From Pyrenopolyporus hunteri (lineage: Eukaryota > Ascomycota > Sordariomycetes > Xylariales > Hypoxylaceae): DNA of 64,000 nt. Each line of letters starts with the position of its first letter. Position 1 is the first letter of the stretch. Where the stretch lies: positions 1,488,001 to 1,552,000 of the forward strand of contig CADCXC010000009.1 of assembly GCA_902806595.1 (NCBI GenBank). The letters run 5' to 3'. The notes under the pieces were generated by a model, which saw only the letters and a list, made by a program, of their open reading frames with translations, had not been told where the DNA came from and did not search any database. A program made the position numbers and the translations under genes. Shown piece after piece: positions 46,863 to 57,572 of the stretch.

Positions 46863-48182
46863 ATGTCTTCCCTATCTTCTGGAGGCGCGCCGGGGCAGCG
46901 CGTCCCAGCATGGAAACGATTGGGCCTCAAGCTCAAGCCTGCGTCCGAGGAGCAGAGTCAGGACGCTACCCTACCTACGGGTACCGCTGCTCCGCCGGTG
47001 CCCAACCATCATCGGGAAAATCCTGCCGGCCCTATCAACGTCAACGCGAAGAGAAAATCTTCTGGCGTACCTGCATTAGACCACTCGGCGAAAAAGGCAA
47101 AACGAGACGACTCTCAAGGTCAGATTGCTTCGACTCCGGCCCCCAAAAAGGCCAAGTCTGTCTCGTTCGCCGCCGAATCTACCCAGCACGCCGGGTCTGC
47201 AGCAGCGGTAAACGGCACACAAATCACAAACAAGCAAAAACCACCACCACTACCACCCTCTAAGAAAACCGTTACCGCCTCTCCAAAACCGGTCAAGAAG
47301 CAGGCCCCCGTCAACTTGGAACCTGCTCTCGCCTATCTACGGCAGTGGCACACATCTAGGGACACCTGGAAATTCAACAAGAACCACCAGACCCGGTTAC
47401 TGGAGCAAGTCTTCGCCGACGAGACCACCATACCGGCGGCTGACATCCACATCTTCTACGATTATATCCGGGGTCTGAAAGGGGCTGTCAGGACGAGGCT
47501 CAAGGAACTCGCATCCGGCACCAGAGCGCGGGATATGGAACAGGGATCGGAGGGCTTCCCTGCCTCCAGCAAGGAGATGGCCGAGAGGAAGCAAAGGGAA
47601 TACGAGGAGGTCATCGCAGCCTTTCTACGCCAGCCAAGGATAACGGGGAAGCGGCGATTCGATGAAGTAGACTACGTGCTTCGGACTTCCGACATGGAGA
47701 TGCAGCGGCGCGTCGTCAAGCGAATGCGCTGCGAGAACGTGCTGGAGGAATTGTCGGACAGCGAGACCGACGCGACGTCGACAATTACTTCGACCACGGC
47801 CGCTTCTGCCGGGAAGGAAAGCAGTGCTGCCTGGGACTCGGAGACTGTCACTAGCGAGAGTGCTGCCGCGGCGGTCGAGGATGTCCAACGCCTCAGGTTG
47901 AACGACGGCCCTTTACAACGAGTTAAGCGAAAGAGGAAGGTTCGGACCGCGGTCGTTGACGAAGATACTGATTCGGAGTCCGAAAGCGAGTCTGATTCAA
48001 GCTCCGGTTCGAGTAGTAGCGACAGCGACAGCGATAGCGACAGCAGCTCGTCCTCGGGATCGGAGGATGGGGTTGCGCAGCCGCAATTGCGCACGGACGA
48101 TGCCGACACTTCTAGCAGTTCGTCGTCGTCCTCAGCTTCGGAAGCGGACTCGGAGTCTGAGGATTCCGAAGACGACGAATGA
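46863..48182 (+). CDS. WKF-domain protein (C7orf50-like), probable nucleolar factor
   Basis: A single-exon gene for 439 residues. The start at 46863 (MSSLSSGGAPG) is chosen over an upstream in-frame ATG because it begins the basic, low-complexity tail expected for the family. The N-terminal 150 residues are Lys/Pro/Ala-rich with nuclear-localisation-like KKAKR and KRKSS. The WKF domain is at about 150-215: YLRQWHTSRDTWKFNKNHQTR, then LLEQVF and IFYDYIRGLKG. The C-terminal 100 residues are an extreme Ser/Asp/Glu tract with a preceding KRKRKVR cluster, like nucleolar acidic chaperone tails and a good CK2 substrate. In animals the WKF family (C7orf50) is linked to pre-rRNA processing; here that is inference. 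Confidence 0.88.
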   Translation: MSSLSSGGAPGQRVPAWKRLGLKLKPASEEQSQDATLPTGTAAPPVPNHHRENPAGPINVNAKRKSSGVPALDHSAKKAKRDDSQGQIASTPAPKKAKSVSFAAESTQHAGSAAAVNGTQITNKQKPPPLPPSKKTVTASPKPVKKQAPVNLEPALAYLRQWHTSRDTWKFNKNHQTRLLEQVFADETTIPAADIHIFYDYIRGLKGAVRTRLKELASGTRARDMEQGSEGFPASSKEMAERKQREYEEVIAAFLRQPRITGKRRFDEVDYVLRTSDMEMQRRVVKRMRCENVLEELSDSETDATSTITSTTAASAGKESSAAWDSETVTSESAAAAVEDVQRLRLNDGPLQRVKRKRKVRTAVVDEDTDSESESESDSSSGSSSSDSDSDSDSSSSSGSEDGVAQPQLRTDDADTSSSSSSSSASEADSESEDSEDDE

Positions 48183-48657
48183 TCGAAATGATGCCTACAC
48201 GTGTATTCACTAATTGTAATGGTTGTGCTGTGCGAGTACTACTCAAAAGGATACCCAATTTCTCTCACGATAGGACTATCAAATTACAATAGAACTACCT
48301 GCAAGTGGTTGACGTGGATCGATACGTTGCTTCTTCCTAATTACCTAAATATATCCTTTGCCTTCCACGTGATCGCGAAACCCTCGCATGAGTATCGGAC
48401 GCAATGTAAGACGATGACCGTACGTCTTCTGCGGCCAAAAAAACCAAAGCCATGGAAAACGCCGCGTGTCCCATATACCGCACCCAAGTAGACTTAAGAA
48501 AACCGCAGCACTGTCTACCGCCCAAAGCTTTCATCCACGAAAATGAGTGATCTTCTGGTTGTCTGCCGAGAAAGGTGCCATAGACGCAAAATCCTGTGAT
48601 AGAATTCTACCCGTAGTCTCCACATAAGCTATCCTGAGCCTCTTATCTCCTTCTCTT
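48183..48657. other. Intergenic, convergent 3' ends
   Basis: Short spacer between the WKF gene and the minus-strand membrane protein gene. No coding signal seen. Confidence 0.5.
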
Positions 48658-49588
48658 CTAGGCGTCAACCGGATCCTCGAGGCATTCGTAGTCGTCTTCC
48701 GGAGGCAGTAGCCAGGCGGAAGCGGCCAGACTCGCCGCGATCAGGACGGAGACGGATGCGCTGACGGTGCACAGAATCCAAGACCAATCCAAGGACCAGC
48801 CCGGGATGATAAATTGGGAGTCGTTATCGAAGAGGTAGGCCTGATGCGCGACGTTAGAAATAACCCGTAGATAGAGATCCAAGGGCGATGCGTGTGTATA
48901 GGTAACACTTACAACTATGCCCACACTCGCAAACTCGACAACGGCGTCGGCCAGCAGGAAGCAGCCGATCAGCTTCCAGCCCGTCTCGCGCTTGTACTTG
49001 CCGCCGGCGATGACGACGAGGAAGGTGATGAGGGTCGCGAGCTCGACGATGGTGGCGAAGGAGATGAGGAACCCGCTGCTCCGCCACATGGAGCAGAAGA
49101 ACTGGTCGTCGCGGCAGTCATCGTCGTTGGGGAACGGCCGGCACGCCGGGTCATCGACCGAGGAGCAGCTCTTATGCAGCCCGATGTACTTCGTGAACTT
49201 CGAACCCGTCTCGGCGGTGACGGAGTACGAGACCCAGTGCGGTGTCAGGATAGACACGATCGTTAGGATCGTAGCTGTGGTGGGAAAGATGGTGTTAGTA
49301 TTATGTTGTGGGTTTCTCAGCCTCGAATAAGTCGTTTCCATCCAATTTATGAAAAATAACCCATCAGATTAAATCGCCATCTTATACAACTCGTAATAAA
49401 TACACTTCCGATATTAAAGGGAAAGGGGCTATAATACGGGCTGAGTCGGGCGTTGGGATGATACATCTGGCTTGTTTCTACCTGTGTGTGTATGCGTATG
49501 TGTGGGTGTGGGATGATAAGGAGACAAGCAATGACGTACTACACACGAAGACGCCGAGAGCGACGTTGTAGACAATCGGGCGCGTCAT
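48658..49588 (-). CDS. Claudin/SUR7-like four-TM membrane protein
   Basis: A small integral membrane protein, 196 residues, from three exons: 49543-49588 (MTRPIVYNVALGVFV), 48913-49274 and 48658-48840. Introns are 268 nt and 72 nt (the second GTAAGT, branch TTCTAACG). Four hydrophobic segments are visible: the N-terminal helix ending ILTIVSILTPHW, FLISFATIVELATLITFLVVI, the GCFLLADAVVEFASVGIV region, and WILCTVSASVSVLIAASLAAS. The first extracellular loop carries W...GLHKSC.....C....C....FC, like the claudin/PMP22 W-GL-C-C signature. The acidic C-terminus ends EDPVDA. It probably sits in the plasma membrane or a cell-junction-like domain; the specific role is unknown. The first junction relies on a GTAGTA donor, which is less certain than the second. 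Confidence 0.75.
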
Positions 49589-52057
49589 GGCGATTGCGAG
49601 GTCGCGGGGAGAGAAAATAAGAGAAAATGGGAAATGAGATCAAGTAATTCCTATCCTTCAGCTATATGTCTCTTTCAAGACGATTTCGGGGGATCGTCCT
49701 CATATCAGATTCTCGAAACTGTGTCTTCGAAAAAGGGTTGCGTTGGGCTGGGTGTGCTGTGTGTGAGCTGTGTGTGTGAAGGAAGGACAGCACAATTTAC
49801 ACCCTGATCACGGTTGGTAGGGGAGATTGTATGTAAGTGGGAGATGGTAGGAGGGCAGGATGGTAGGCAGCGAGTTAATTAGCTGGGCAGCTGGGATTAG
49901 GTAGGTACGATACATTTCCACCATGCAGATCATGCGGTTGGCGTCACTTCCATTGGGGCGACCGCTGGCTTCAGAACCGAAATCCACAAAATCCATCCCA
50001 CAGCTGAGCTCCGGCGTGTGGTCCGTGCCCAGAAGCTTATCTTATCTACTAGTAGTACACCATCCTCGACTTGTTGGAGGGGAATTCTCCATCTGCATCT
50101 GTCTCTTTGCGTTCTCCATATACACACCTCACATACATACGTGGTTTTAGTACTGCCTTACCCGACAGCGCTTCTATTCTTGTCACCGCATGCCTAGGTA
50201 CCTACCTAGGTAAACCATACCGGATATCCGTTGAACATAATCAATACTTCTATAATACCCCCTGAGATAATCATCTTATACCATCAATAGTCCGTTACTA
50301 CGGCGTGTGCCACTTAAGCGGGAGCCATCGTAGTGGTTGTCATCCGCCGTTTCAAGAACAAGCTTCTGCATAGCATTCCCAAGCACGGCACACCGCGTTT
50401 TCGAGGGATCTGCACTACTTTATCTCACTGGGTATCGCTTGTGGTAGCATCTAGTGGGCTGCTGCAGCACCAGATCCCCACCAACTTCAACCCATACCTT
50501 TTCCTTTCGGGCAATACCCGTATTGCCATTGTTTACAATATTCTCGCAAGCGCTTCAATAAGAGCTACTAGCCTGTGTTTGCTGCGGACCCTGCATCGGC
50601 CGGCGAGTCTGAATGCCGGTTACGTCGAGGTGCAGATTACGTCCTTCGAAGATTACGAGGATTTGCGACCCGAAAATACGCGCATATTTGTCTTTTAACC
50701 TCACGCTTTAGAGTTCGCCAGAGAGACCTCGTTTCTAACTTTTGCTTTCCAAGGATGGTTACCTCCTGAAGGTGTTGTAGGTTGGCTAAGTGGGGATATA
50801 TCCTTCGAGGGTCTTAGCTTAATTCCGACTTTGAGGGCACCAATCGTCGCCTCTGGCCGGAAGTCGTGGCTAGTCGGGAGGATCGGTCAGTCCCCGTTTT
50901 CTTTTCTTCATCTGTGCAGGGTCTATTCACCCCACCTTCAGACACTCTTCTTGGCTTGTGAAAAGGCTTGAAGGTTTTGGAAGGGCGACCATTCAGAAGC
51001 TTCAACAGCAGGTTCCCGCCGTCTACGCTAGAATATTGATTAACCATTGGTTTACTTCTAACACTCCCTTAGGGCAAGTGGTATCTAACACGTCTTCGAA
51101 AATACGCCTACACGTACCTACCTTACCTAGGTACATGGTAGGTTTCTATCTAGCACTCGCGTATGCTCAGGGTCTAACCGTCGAAGTAAATGTGTGGTCG
51201 GTTAGGATCTACGATACCCAAGATTGCAATGAAAGAATCCTATGCGGGTCATCTCACATGAAGACAGCATCACTGGATACCCGCTCTACGCCACATTCGG
51301 CAGGCTACAGACCGCGCACTTGAGATATTGATATTATACCTACCTAGATTCTGAATCTCAGTGCCGGATAGATAGGTAAGGGAGTAAAAAGCACGCAAGA
51401 TGCAGTCCCTTACACGTCAACATTTAGCCCTCCTTAGGGTGCGTTATCTTGGTACCTCTTAGGTCTGTGCCTATCCGTTTTCGGCCATGATTCATCAGAT
51501 AATCCGACACAATCGGCCCTCCTTAACATGTGTCGGCTTTATTAGCTCTCGGCCTTAGCCGTCCAGGCGGACCGTGCTAGGTATATCAATCAACTTTGTA
51601 AATATCTCTTGGCTACCCTTTCTTACAAATCCTCGAAATAATTTTCTTTCCGTTTCATATAAGAACACCCGGCCAACCTGAGAACCGACTTGACCCTGAC
51701 GGGTCGCAAAGTCTCTTCGAGGGGTCTACCGCCGCCAGCGAATTCCACTAAGCGGCACTACCGGACGTTATTATTGTTCTAGACCTACCCGTGTCTACCT
51801 AGTGACCCAACTGCTTGGATAAGATTTAGGGAAATTTCAATCATTTCAGCCGTCTCCCTTAGAAGTATCTACCACAACTACTGATATGGGCGGCTAAGCC
51901 TACATCCATCTCATGGTCCTGTACTATGATCACCCTGGAATCACAAGCTAGGCGATTTCGTCTCACATAGGTCTAAGGGTTTATATTAGTTGATATTTTC
52001 AGCGGTCCCTACCCTTGTTAGTTCTACAGCCTATCAGCGCAGCATCCTGGCGTTACA
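49589..52057. other. Intergenic spacer
   Basis: No supported gene in 2.5 kb. It includes TAGGTACCTACCTAGG at 50193-50210 and TACCTTACCTAGGTACATGG near 51118-51137. GT-rich stretches occur near 49740-49780. Open frames are short and unrecognised. Confidence 0.5.
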
Positions 52058-53293
52058 ATGGTTGAACACCACCCGGTTCATAACAGCGAGGTCTATCTCT
52101 TAGGATTGAAACCTCAACCTATCGTTCCACCTCCTTCTCCGCCGTCTCCTTCAACGCCGAGGGGAGCCGGGCCGAGCAGCGTCATCGAGGAGCTCTGTTT
52201 AGATGACGCCGAGGACTACGAGGACACTCCAGAAACAAGCCAGCTGACCAGGCAGAGGATCTCGGGCGCTATCCACGTACTAAGCACTGAAGCAACTGCT
52301 CTCCACGCCCTCACTCATCTATATAGAACAGATGCGACGGCCGCTGAAGGCTTCAGCGCCGCAATAGGAGCTATAAACAGACACGGAGGTGAACGGGGTA
52401 AATTGGTAATTATAGGAGTTGGGAAATCAGGCCATATCGGGAAGAAGTTAGTCGCAACTTTCAACAGCCTCGGGGTCCACGCAACGTTTCTTCATCCTAC
52501 AGAAGCTCTACACGGCGATCTTGGGAAGATAGGAAAGCATGATGTTGTTCTTTTCATCACATTCTCGGGAAAGACACCCGAGCTTCTAGCTTTACTACCA
52601 CACCTGGATGTGTCTCTACCTGTGATCGTACTCACCTCACACACCCGGCCAGACAGATGTGAGCTCATCCGCCAGCGTCAAGATGCGATACTTCTCCCGG
52701 CACCCATCCACGAGTCTGAGATAGTGTCCTTCGGCGTTTCTGCGCCTACAACATCAACCACCATGGCTTTAGCCTTGGGTGACGCCCTCGCAGTGGTAGC
52801 ATCTCAGGAGCTACACTCTACCGTCACATCGGTATTCGCCAAAAACCATCCTGGCGGGGCCATCGGCCAGACATTCAATAAACCCCGTCAAATTCGTGAT
52901 CTAGCGATTCCACTTTGTGATATACCTGCGTCGTCTAAACCAATCGACGGGGCTTGCGGTGCAGATATCCTCAAGTTAGGCTATGATGCGCCATCCGGAT
53001 GGGCTCGTGCCGGCGACGCCGTCGCCTCCCCGAGGCGCCTTAGGCGGCTTGATACGGCCCATTTGGCCCGACCGTTGTCTCTTATTCCGGACTTGATGGT
53101 TGAAAGGGGCGAGTGGATCAGTATTCGCGCCGACACGAGGATATCACAAGCTGCGCAGTGGTTTAGAAACCCCTTAAAGTCGCCAAATTACCCCGAAGCT
53201 GCTTGTAATGAAGATTCAATATTAGCGGTCGTGGATAACGGAGAGATCATTGGTGTTCTAGAAGCGGGCGAACTTTTAAGTTGGCAAGAATAA
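52058..53293 (+). CDS. SIS-domain sugar-phosphate isomerase-like protein (KpsF/GutQ type)
   Basis: A single-exon protein of 411 residues. After a Pro/Ser-rich, probably disordered N-terminal 65 residues comes the sugar isomerase (SIS) domain at about 65-260. Its blocks are KLVIIGVGKSGHIGKKLVATFNS, FLHPTEALHGDLGKI, VVLFITFSGKTPELL, PVIVLTSH and PTTSTTMALALGDALAVV, and it closes with KNHPGGAIGQ. These match bacterial arabinose-5-phosphate isomerases (KdsD/KpsF/GutQ). The bacterial enzymes carry a C-terminal CBS pair. Here the C-terminal ~130 residues keep only CBS-like features (DLMVERGEWISIRADTRISQAA, ILAVVDNGEIIGVLEAGEL) with a long Ala/Arg-rich insertion between. Fungi do not make Kdo as bacteria do, so the substrate is unknown. 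Confidence 0.85.
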   Translation: MVEHHPVHNSEVYLLGLKPQPIVPPPSPPSPSTPRGAGPSSVIEELCLDDAEDYEDTPETSQLTRQRISGAIHVLSTEATALHALTHLYRTDATAAEGFSAAIGAINRHGGERGKLVIIGVGKSGHIGKKLVATFNSLGVHATFLHPTEALHGDLGKIGKHDVVLFITFSGKTPELLALLPHLDVSLPVIVLTSHTRPDRCELIRQRQDAILLPAPIHESEIVSFGVSAPTTSTTMALALGDALAVVASQELHSTVTSVFAKNHPGGAIGQTFNKPRQIRDLAIPLCDIPASSKPIDGACGADILKLGYDAPSGWARAGDAVASPRRLRRLDTAHLARPLSLIPDLMVERGEWISIRADTRISQAAQWFRNPLKSPNYPEAACNEDSILAVVDNGEIIGVLEAGELLSWQE

Positions 53294-54497
53294 CCAAAGA
53301 GCATGGCATAGCGTTGATTATGAATGGAAACATAGATGTCGGATATACTGGGTAAACTCACAGCTCACCTGTTTTTATTTGGATATGTTTCGACACCCAC
53401 GGCATCCCCACAATCCCATTCATGAATTCGTGTGGTGCCGCTCTACACGCTCTCGGGTTGGTAGGTATATCCGACCTCAAATTTCTGGATTGAACATCTG
53501 CCTATATATCGCTCAACGCGCCTGTTTTTATCTTACCAACCCACCGCTATATTTGCTCGGCCGGGTAGGGTCTTCCAACGATTCGTATTATCATCACGAA
53601 CAGCGACAACATTTACAGTACCTGGCTCACTACCAATAACCATGGAGGATGGGGGAAAGGTTAGGCAAGATTAGAGGAACCGTGACTACAAGTGGCCGCA
53701 GCCTGTCTTATGAACAGAACAACGTAAACATCTGATTTTGGTTCAAGAAAGTTACTACGAAGCCGAGCCGTAGACGCTCACCTATACTATCGTGAAGTGA
53801 TAGATGCTTCAACTTAGAACATGGGCTGACCCCCATACCACAGTCCCACCACGGTTATGTAGGTAGTTAAGCAGTGTGCCCAATATCTTGGTGTAAATAT
53901 TCGGTATTCAGTAGGCAAAGTCAAGATTTGTTAACGAACTTACGATAAACCTACCATGAAGAGGGGCCGTCCTATTCTACCATGAACTTGTTCATATAAG
54001 CAAAAGCGATACCATCTTATTCATGGCATTACCATGTAGTAGTAAACCAACCCTAAGTGAAAAGAAAAGTAACCAATTCTATTTAAAGGAGACGAAATCG
54101 CGTCAGCAATATCATGAGACCTATTCTGATAGCGAAAAGAAAGAAGTGAAATTTTCATAGTCCCGGGAGATTCCCTCTTAATCCGTCACCAATTTAGAAG
54201 TTCCCTCAAGCGCCTTCCCCGGCTCGGGGATATACCAAGCACCCACAGAACTCCGTCGAAGTTACGACGAGCTGACCTATAGCGGTGTGAGGGTGGGCTG
54301 GGTGTATCCAGGCGGGTAGGTAGGTTAGGTAGCTCCTAGGATACGGCTTAGCTTTATATTCGAAGTCAAGAGAAATAAGCCCTACTGAAAGAGAGGGGGA
54401 AGGAAAAGGGGTAACTACCCACTTTCCCTTCCTACCCATCCAAAACCCCGACAAACACCCCAGCACCTGGGCGCGAGACCCTAAGATAGGTCCCTAC
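53294..54497. other. Intergenic spacer
   Basis: No supported gene. The 53379-53639 (+) open frame is compositionally unremarkable. A GTAGGTAGGTTAGGTAG motif lies at about 54315-54331. Confidence 0.5.
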
Positions 54498-54914
54498 CTA
54501 GGCACTCCATACATCCTTCACCCAACAGCCCGGACCGGCCCCCCCGGTCTGCCCGCCGTCGCTCCAGGGCAGCGTGGCTATGACGGTGACGAGCGGCTGG
54601 CCGGAATCGGACCGTAGTAGCGAGTAGGCGGGGCCGTCGACCCAGAGCGTGACGGTGCGTTGGTCGTTGACGTGTGCGGTGGGGATGAGGGGGGGTGTGT
54701 GAGTGGAGATAGAGATAGGGACTGAGTTGGTGTTGGGGTCGGGGGTGAAAGAGGAGAAGGAAAAAGAAGAAGGGGGAGAGGAAGAAGAAGGGGAAGTGGA
54801 AGAGAGAGAATTAACCGGAGCGCGTGAAGATGAGATGGCGTTGGGATCTCCGGGTATGCTGGTAGGAGTGGTTAGGGATAGGAGAACGGCGGTTTGGAGG
54901 GTGTGGAGAAGCAT
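54498..54914 (-). CDS. Small Ser/Pro-rich protein with signal peptide, orphan
   Basis: An open frame of 138 residues. The N-terminus (MLLHTLQTAVLLSLTTPTS) looks like a signal peptide or anchor. It is followed by a ~50-residue Ser/Pro/Thr tract suited to O-glycosylation, then a compact tail with QRTVTLWVDGPAYSLLRSD and GGAGPGCWVKDVW. I do not recognise a family. The opposite strand also shows an acidic open frame (54703-54960), which is the mirror of the Ser/Pro tract. No intron is needed. It could be a small secreted effector-like or wall protein; the evidence is composition only. Confidence 0.45.
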   Translation of the reverse strand: MLLHTLQTAVLLSLTTPTSIPGDPNAISSSRAPVNSLSSTSPSSSSPPSSFSFSSFTPDPNTNSVPISISTHTPPLIPTAHVNDQRTVTLWVDGPAYSLLRSDSGQPLVTVIATLPWSDGGQTGGAGPGCWVKDVWSA

Positions 54915-56286
54915 TCTTGGTTGCGAGGGATTGGTGCCGGTATATCACCCGGTGGAATGAATACCGAATATTTTTATGTAAAGACTAAAGGACCGCGTAT
55001 GATGTGTTGGAAGAGAGGGAAGCAGTATGCTATATACTGCGCTTCGCTGGCGGAGGCATCAATATGTTCATCTTCCTTTTACCCCTTTTAACATATCCAC
55101 CACGTTTCCTGATTGAGTAAATCCATATATCTATCCCGCGGAGTTGGACAATCGGGGTTTAATTGTTTTGTTGGACGAAGGGTACCGCCTTGGCGGTTTG
55201 CTATACCTTCTGCTACGAGTCGTGGGACAAATCCCCGACGGTGGTGGTCTTCGCGGGAAGATTCTATGGGCGGGATAATGGCAGGATCGCCATTTTTTCC
55301 CTTGGTGTAGTGGCCAACTCTACCTAGGAGGTACGCTTCGAGAAGTCTAGGTGTAACGGTACGGCGTACCGTGATAGAACGACGGGTTGCCATTACTGAG
55401 TTGAGCTTGGGGGTAAATGTGATTCGTGGAGAGACTGCCTATCCTGTCGAGGCCACAGGATTGACAGGGTTAAACTAGGTCAATCTACGGATTGAAGATA
55501 CCGAAGTGTCGTGGTCTACTTAGTTTGCTACCTACATTTGTCTTCGAATGTCTTATTTCTCTAAGGCTTAGCTCAACAGACTGTTAATATTAATAAGTTC
55601 GCTTGGCTGATATTATTACGGCAAATCAGCGTGACACTTGGTGTTTTGGGTCCTACGACACCATGTAGTTCTCCCGATCTCAATACAAACCGCCCTCTTC
55701 GGTAAGCTGCGAAACATACCATAGGCAAAAAGAGAATCTAAATATATATTACTGGAGCTAATATCTTGATTAAGGAACACTTACGGGCGTGTGGGTTGGC
55801 GTTGGACTTACACTTGTATACGAGGTATCCATGCCACGCCTGTCCCACGGGTGTCACCTTAAGATTATATGCTAGGGTTCTTGGAAAGTATGTCGCGTAC
55901 TCTTAACATATGGGATATCTCCGATTGCCGTCTCCGTGGCGGGCTAACGCGTCCATCGTTCGGAGAAAAGTATTTCGACTCGTCGGGATGCCCTAATAAG
56001 AGAGTATTAGATTCATATGAAATATATACAGTAACTCCCCAGCCAAGTGTATCTTCACGCGTCTATGTGCCTATCCATGCTTCTCACCTCCCATATGTTG
56101 TAATAGAAATATAGTTCGTACTATCCATGATATTAACCTGAATATAGTGTCCGCTTGAATTAAGTACCAGTTATGGCGGGCGGCGCGCAGATATAGAGCC
56201 GCTAATGAGCCTGTCCTTATAGAAACCACCATAGTTATGTGCAAAAAAAAGGATGTGTCGACACGGTTATCAGCCACCTGAGGACC
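54915..56286. other. Intergenic spacer
   Basis: No firm gene. A 101-residue minus-strand frame (55088-55393, MATRRSITVRRTVTPRLLEAYLL...) has protein-like composition and could be a small gene or relic, but nothing in it is recognisable. Confidence 0.4.
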
Positions 56287-57572
56287 TTAGGGAGGAGGAT
56301 GATAAGGCGGTACGGGTCTGGCTGCCGCTATCCAGGGCGTCAACAAAGACACCTTCACACTTCGATCAAATTCCCCTTCTAGTTCTGTCCTCCTACCACT
56401 CATCCCTTCATCAAAATTATGATGGCGTATATCCGTTGTGCCTGCTCCTATCGTTCTACCGTCCACGTCCCGATATACTGTGCTCTCCATTTCTATTCTT
56501 GTCCGTGTCTCTTCATCCATACCCCACCGTGATGTGCCTTCCATCTCGCCGTGAGGAACTGTCCTGATGTTTGTGTATGTGCTAGACTGTGTTGGCGGTG
56601 AGCGCGTCGTTGATGCATCCCATGGGTCTCTTTCGTACGGGTGGTACTGGGGTCTCTCGGACAGACTGGATGTTCTTTTGGGGGTGATCGAGTGAGTTGG
56701 GAAGGCATGTGCGCTGGCGTCCATACCCCCTTTTCCGCCGCTACTCGCGAACTGGGCGGTATCGGCCGTCGTGTGCTTCATTCGAGCTGCCTTCCGTGTT
56801 CTGTACATCATGAAAATGGCGGCGCCGAGCGCTGCGAGCCCGGTGACGCCTAAAGATACGCCGACGCCAATTCCAGTTGTTGCGCCCGTCGAAAGCCCGC
56901 TCCCACCGGATGCTGCGCAACTGGTATTGCCTGCGGGTGTATGGTTCGCTAACGCGTCTGCTACGGAAGCGTCGCAACTTTTCGCACCATCTGTCCCCGA
57001 CGCAGTTGGGACGGCGAACACCCAGCCATTTACGGGAATACCCACCACGGTTGTATCTGCCGTAACACTAGAAGTTGTAATCTTCCAATCGGGGTCTCGT
57101 TGAGCATAGGTAGCCACGCTCCCCTTTCCGAGCTTCGACGTACACTGGCCGGAACTCCCGGGCCCAAAAAATCCCACGAATTCATAATTTCTATAGCCGC
57201 ATCGTTAGCGCGCCGTTCCGAGACCACAACTCCTTTTACCTACATTGGACAACATGCTACGTAGGTGCTTGACGCATCTTTAGCGGATGCTGTGGCCGTA
57301 TAGTAGTCTTTCGGGCATGTGACGGGCCCCAGACTTACTATCGTTTCCTTTATGGGGCCAAGATGATCTTGCATCCACCAAGTGGTCGCTGGTTTGGGTA
57401 GACAGGAAGCATCTTGATTAACATATACTCCATAACCAGGATCCCATGCGGCGAGAATGTCCGGCACGTACTTCCAAAGCAAACCTTCGCAGCCGGGTTG
57501 CGGGGGATAGGCAGTGGTAATCGGGATCCAGGAGGTAACGACGCCCGTATTCGTCTCTGGGAGCCGATTCAT
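56287..57572 (-). CDS. Single-pass membrane glycoprotein with Cys-rich ectodomain
   Basis: Two exons: 57244-57572 and 56287-57190. The 53-nt intron (AT|GTAGGT, branch CGCTAACG, acceptor CTATAG) gives 410 residues and restores the segment CCPINYEFVGFFGPGSSGQC. The ectodomain (about 1-210) has several cysteines and Trp/Pro motifs (PQPGCEGLLWKYVPDI, PATTWWMQDHLGP). Then come a Gly/Ser-rich linker, one transmembrane helix (GVGVSLGVTGLAALGAAIFMMY) and the basic stop-transfer RTRKAARMK. The rest, about 150 residues, is a disordered Ser/Thr/Pro/Arg cytosolic tail. This layout is widespread among uncharacterised ascomycete surface proteins and resembles Mid2/Wsc-type sensors. I see no signal peptide before the ectodomain, so a missing upstream exon is possible. 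Function unknown. Confidence 0.72.

Noticed and set aside
54703..54960. Glu-rich + strand frame
   Set aside because: It is antisense to a Ser/Pro tract in the small secreted protein; simple-sequence complement.
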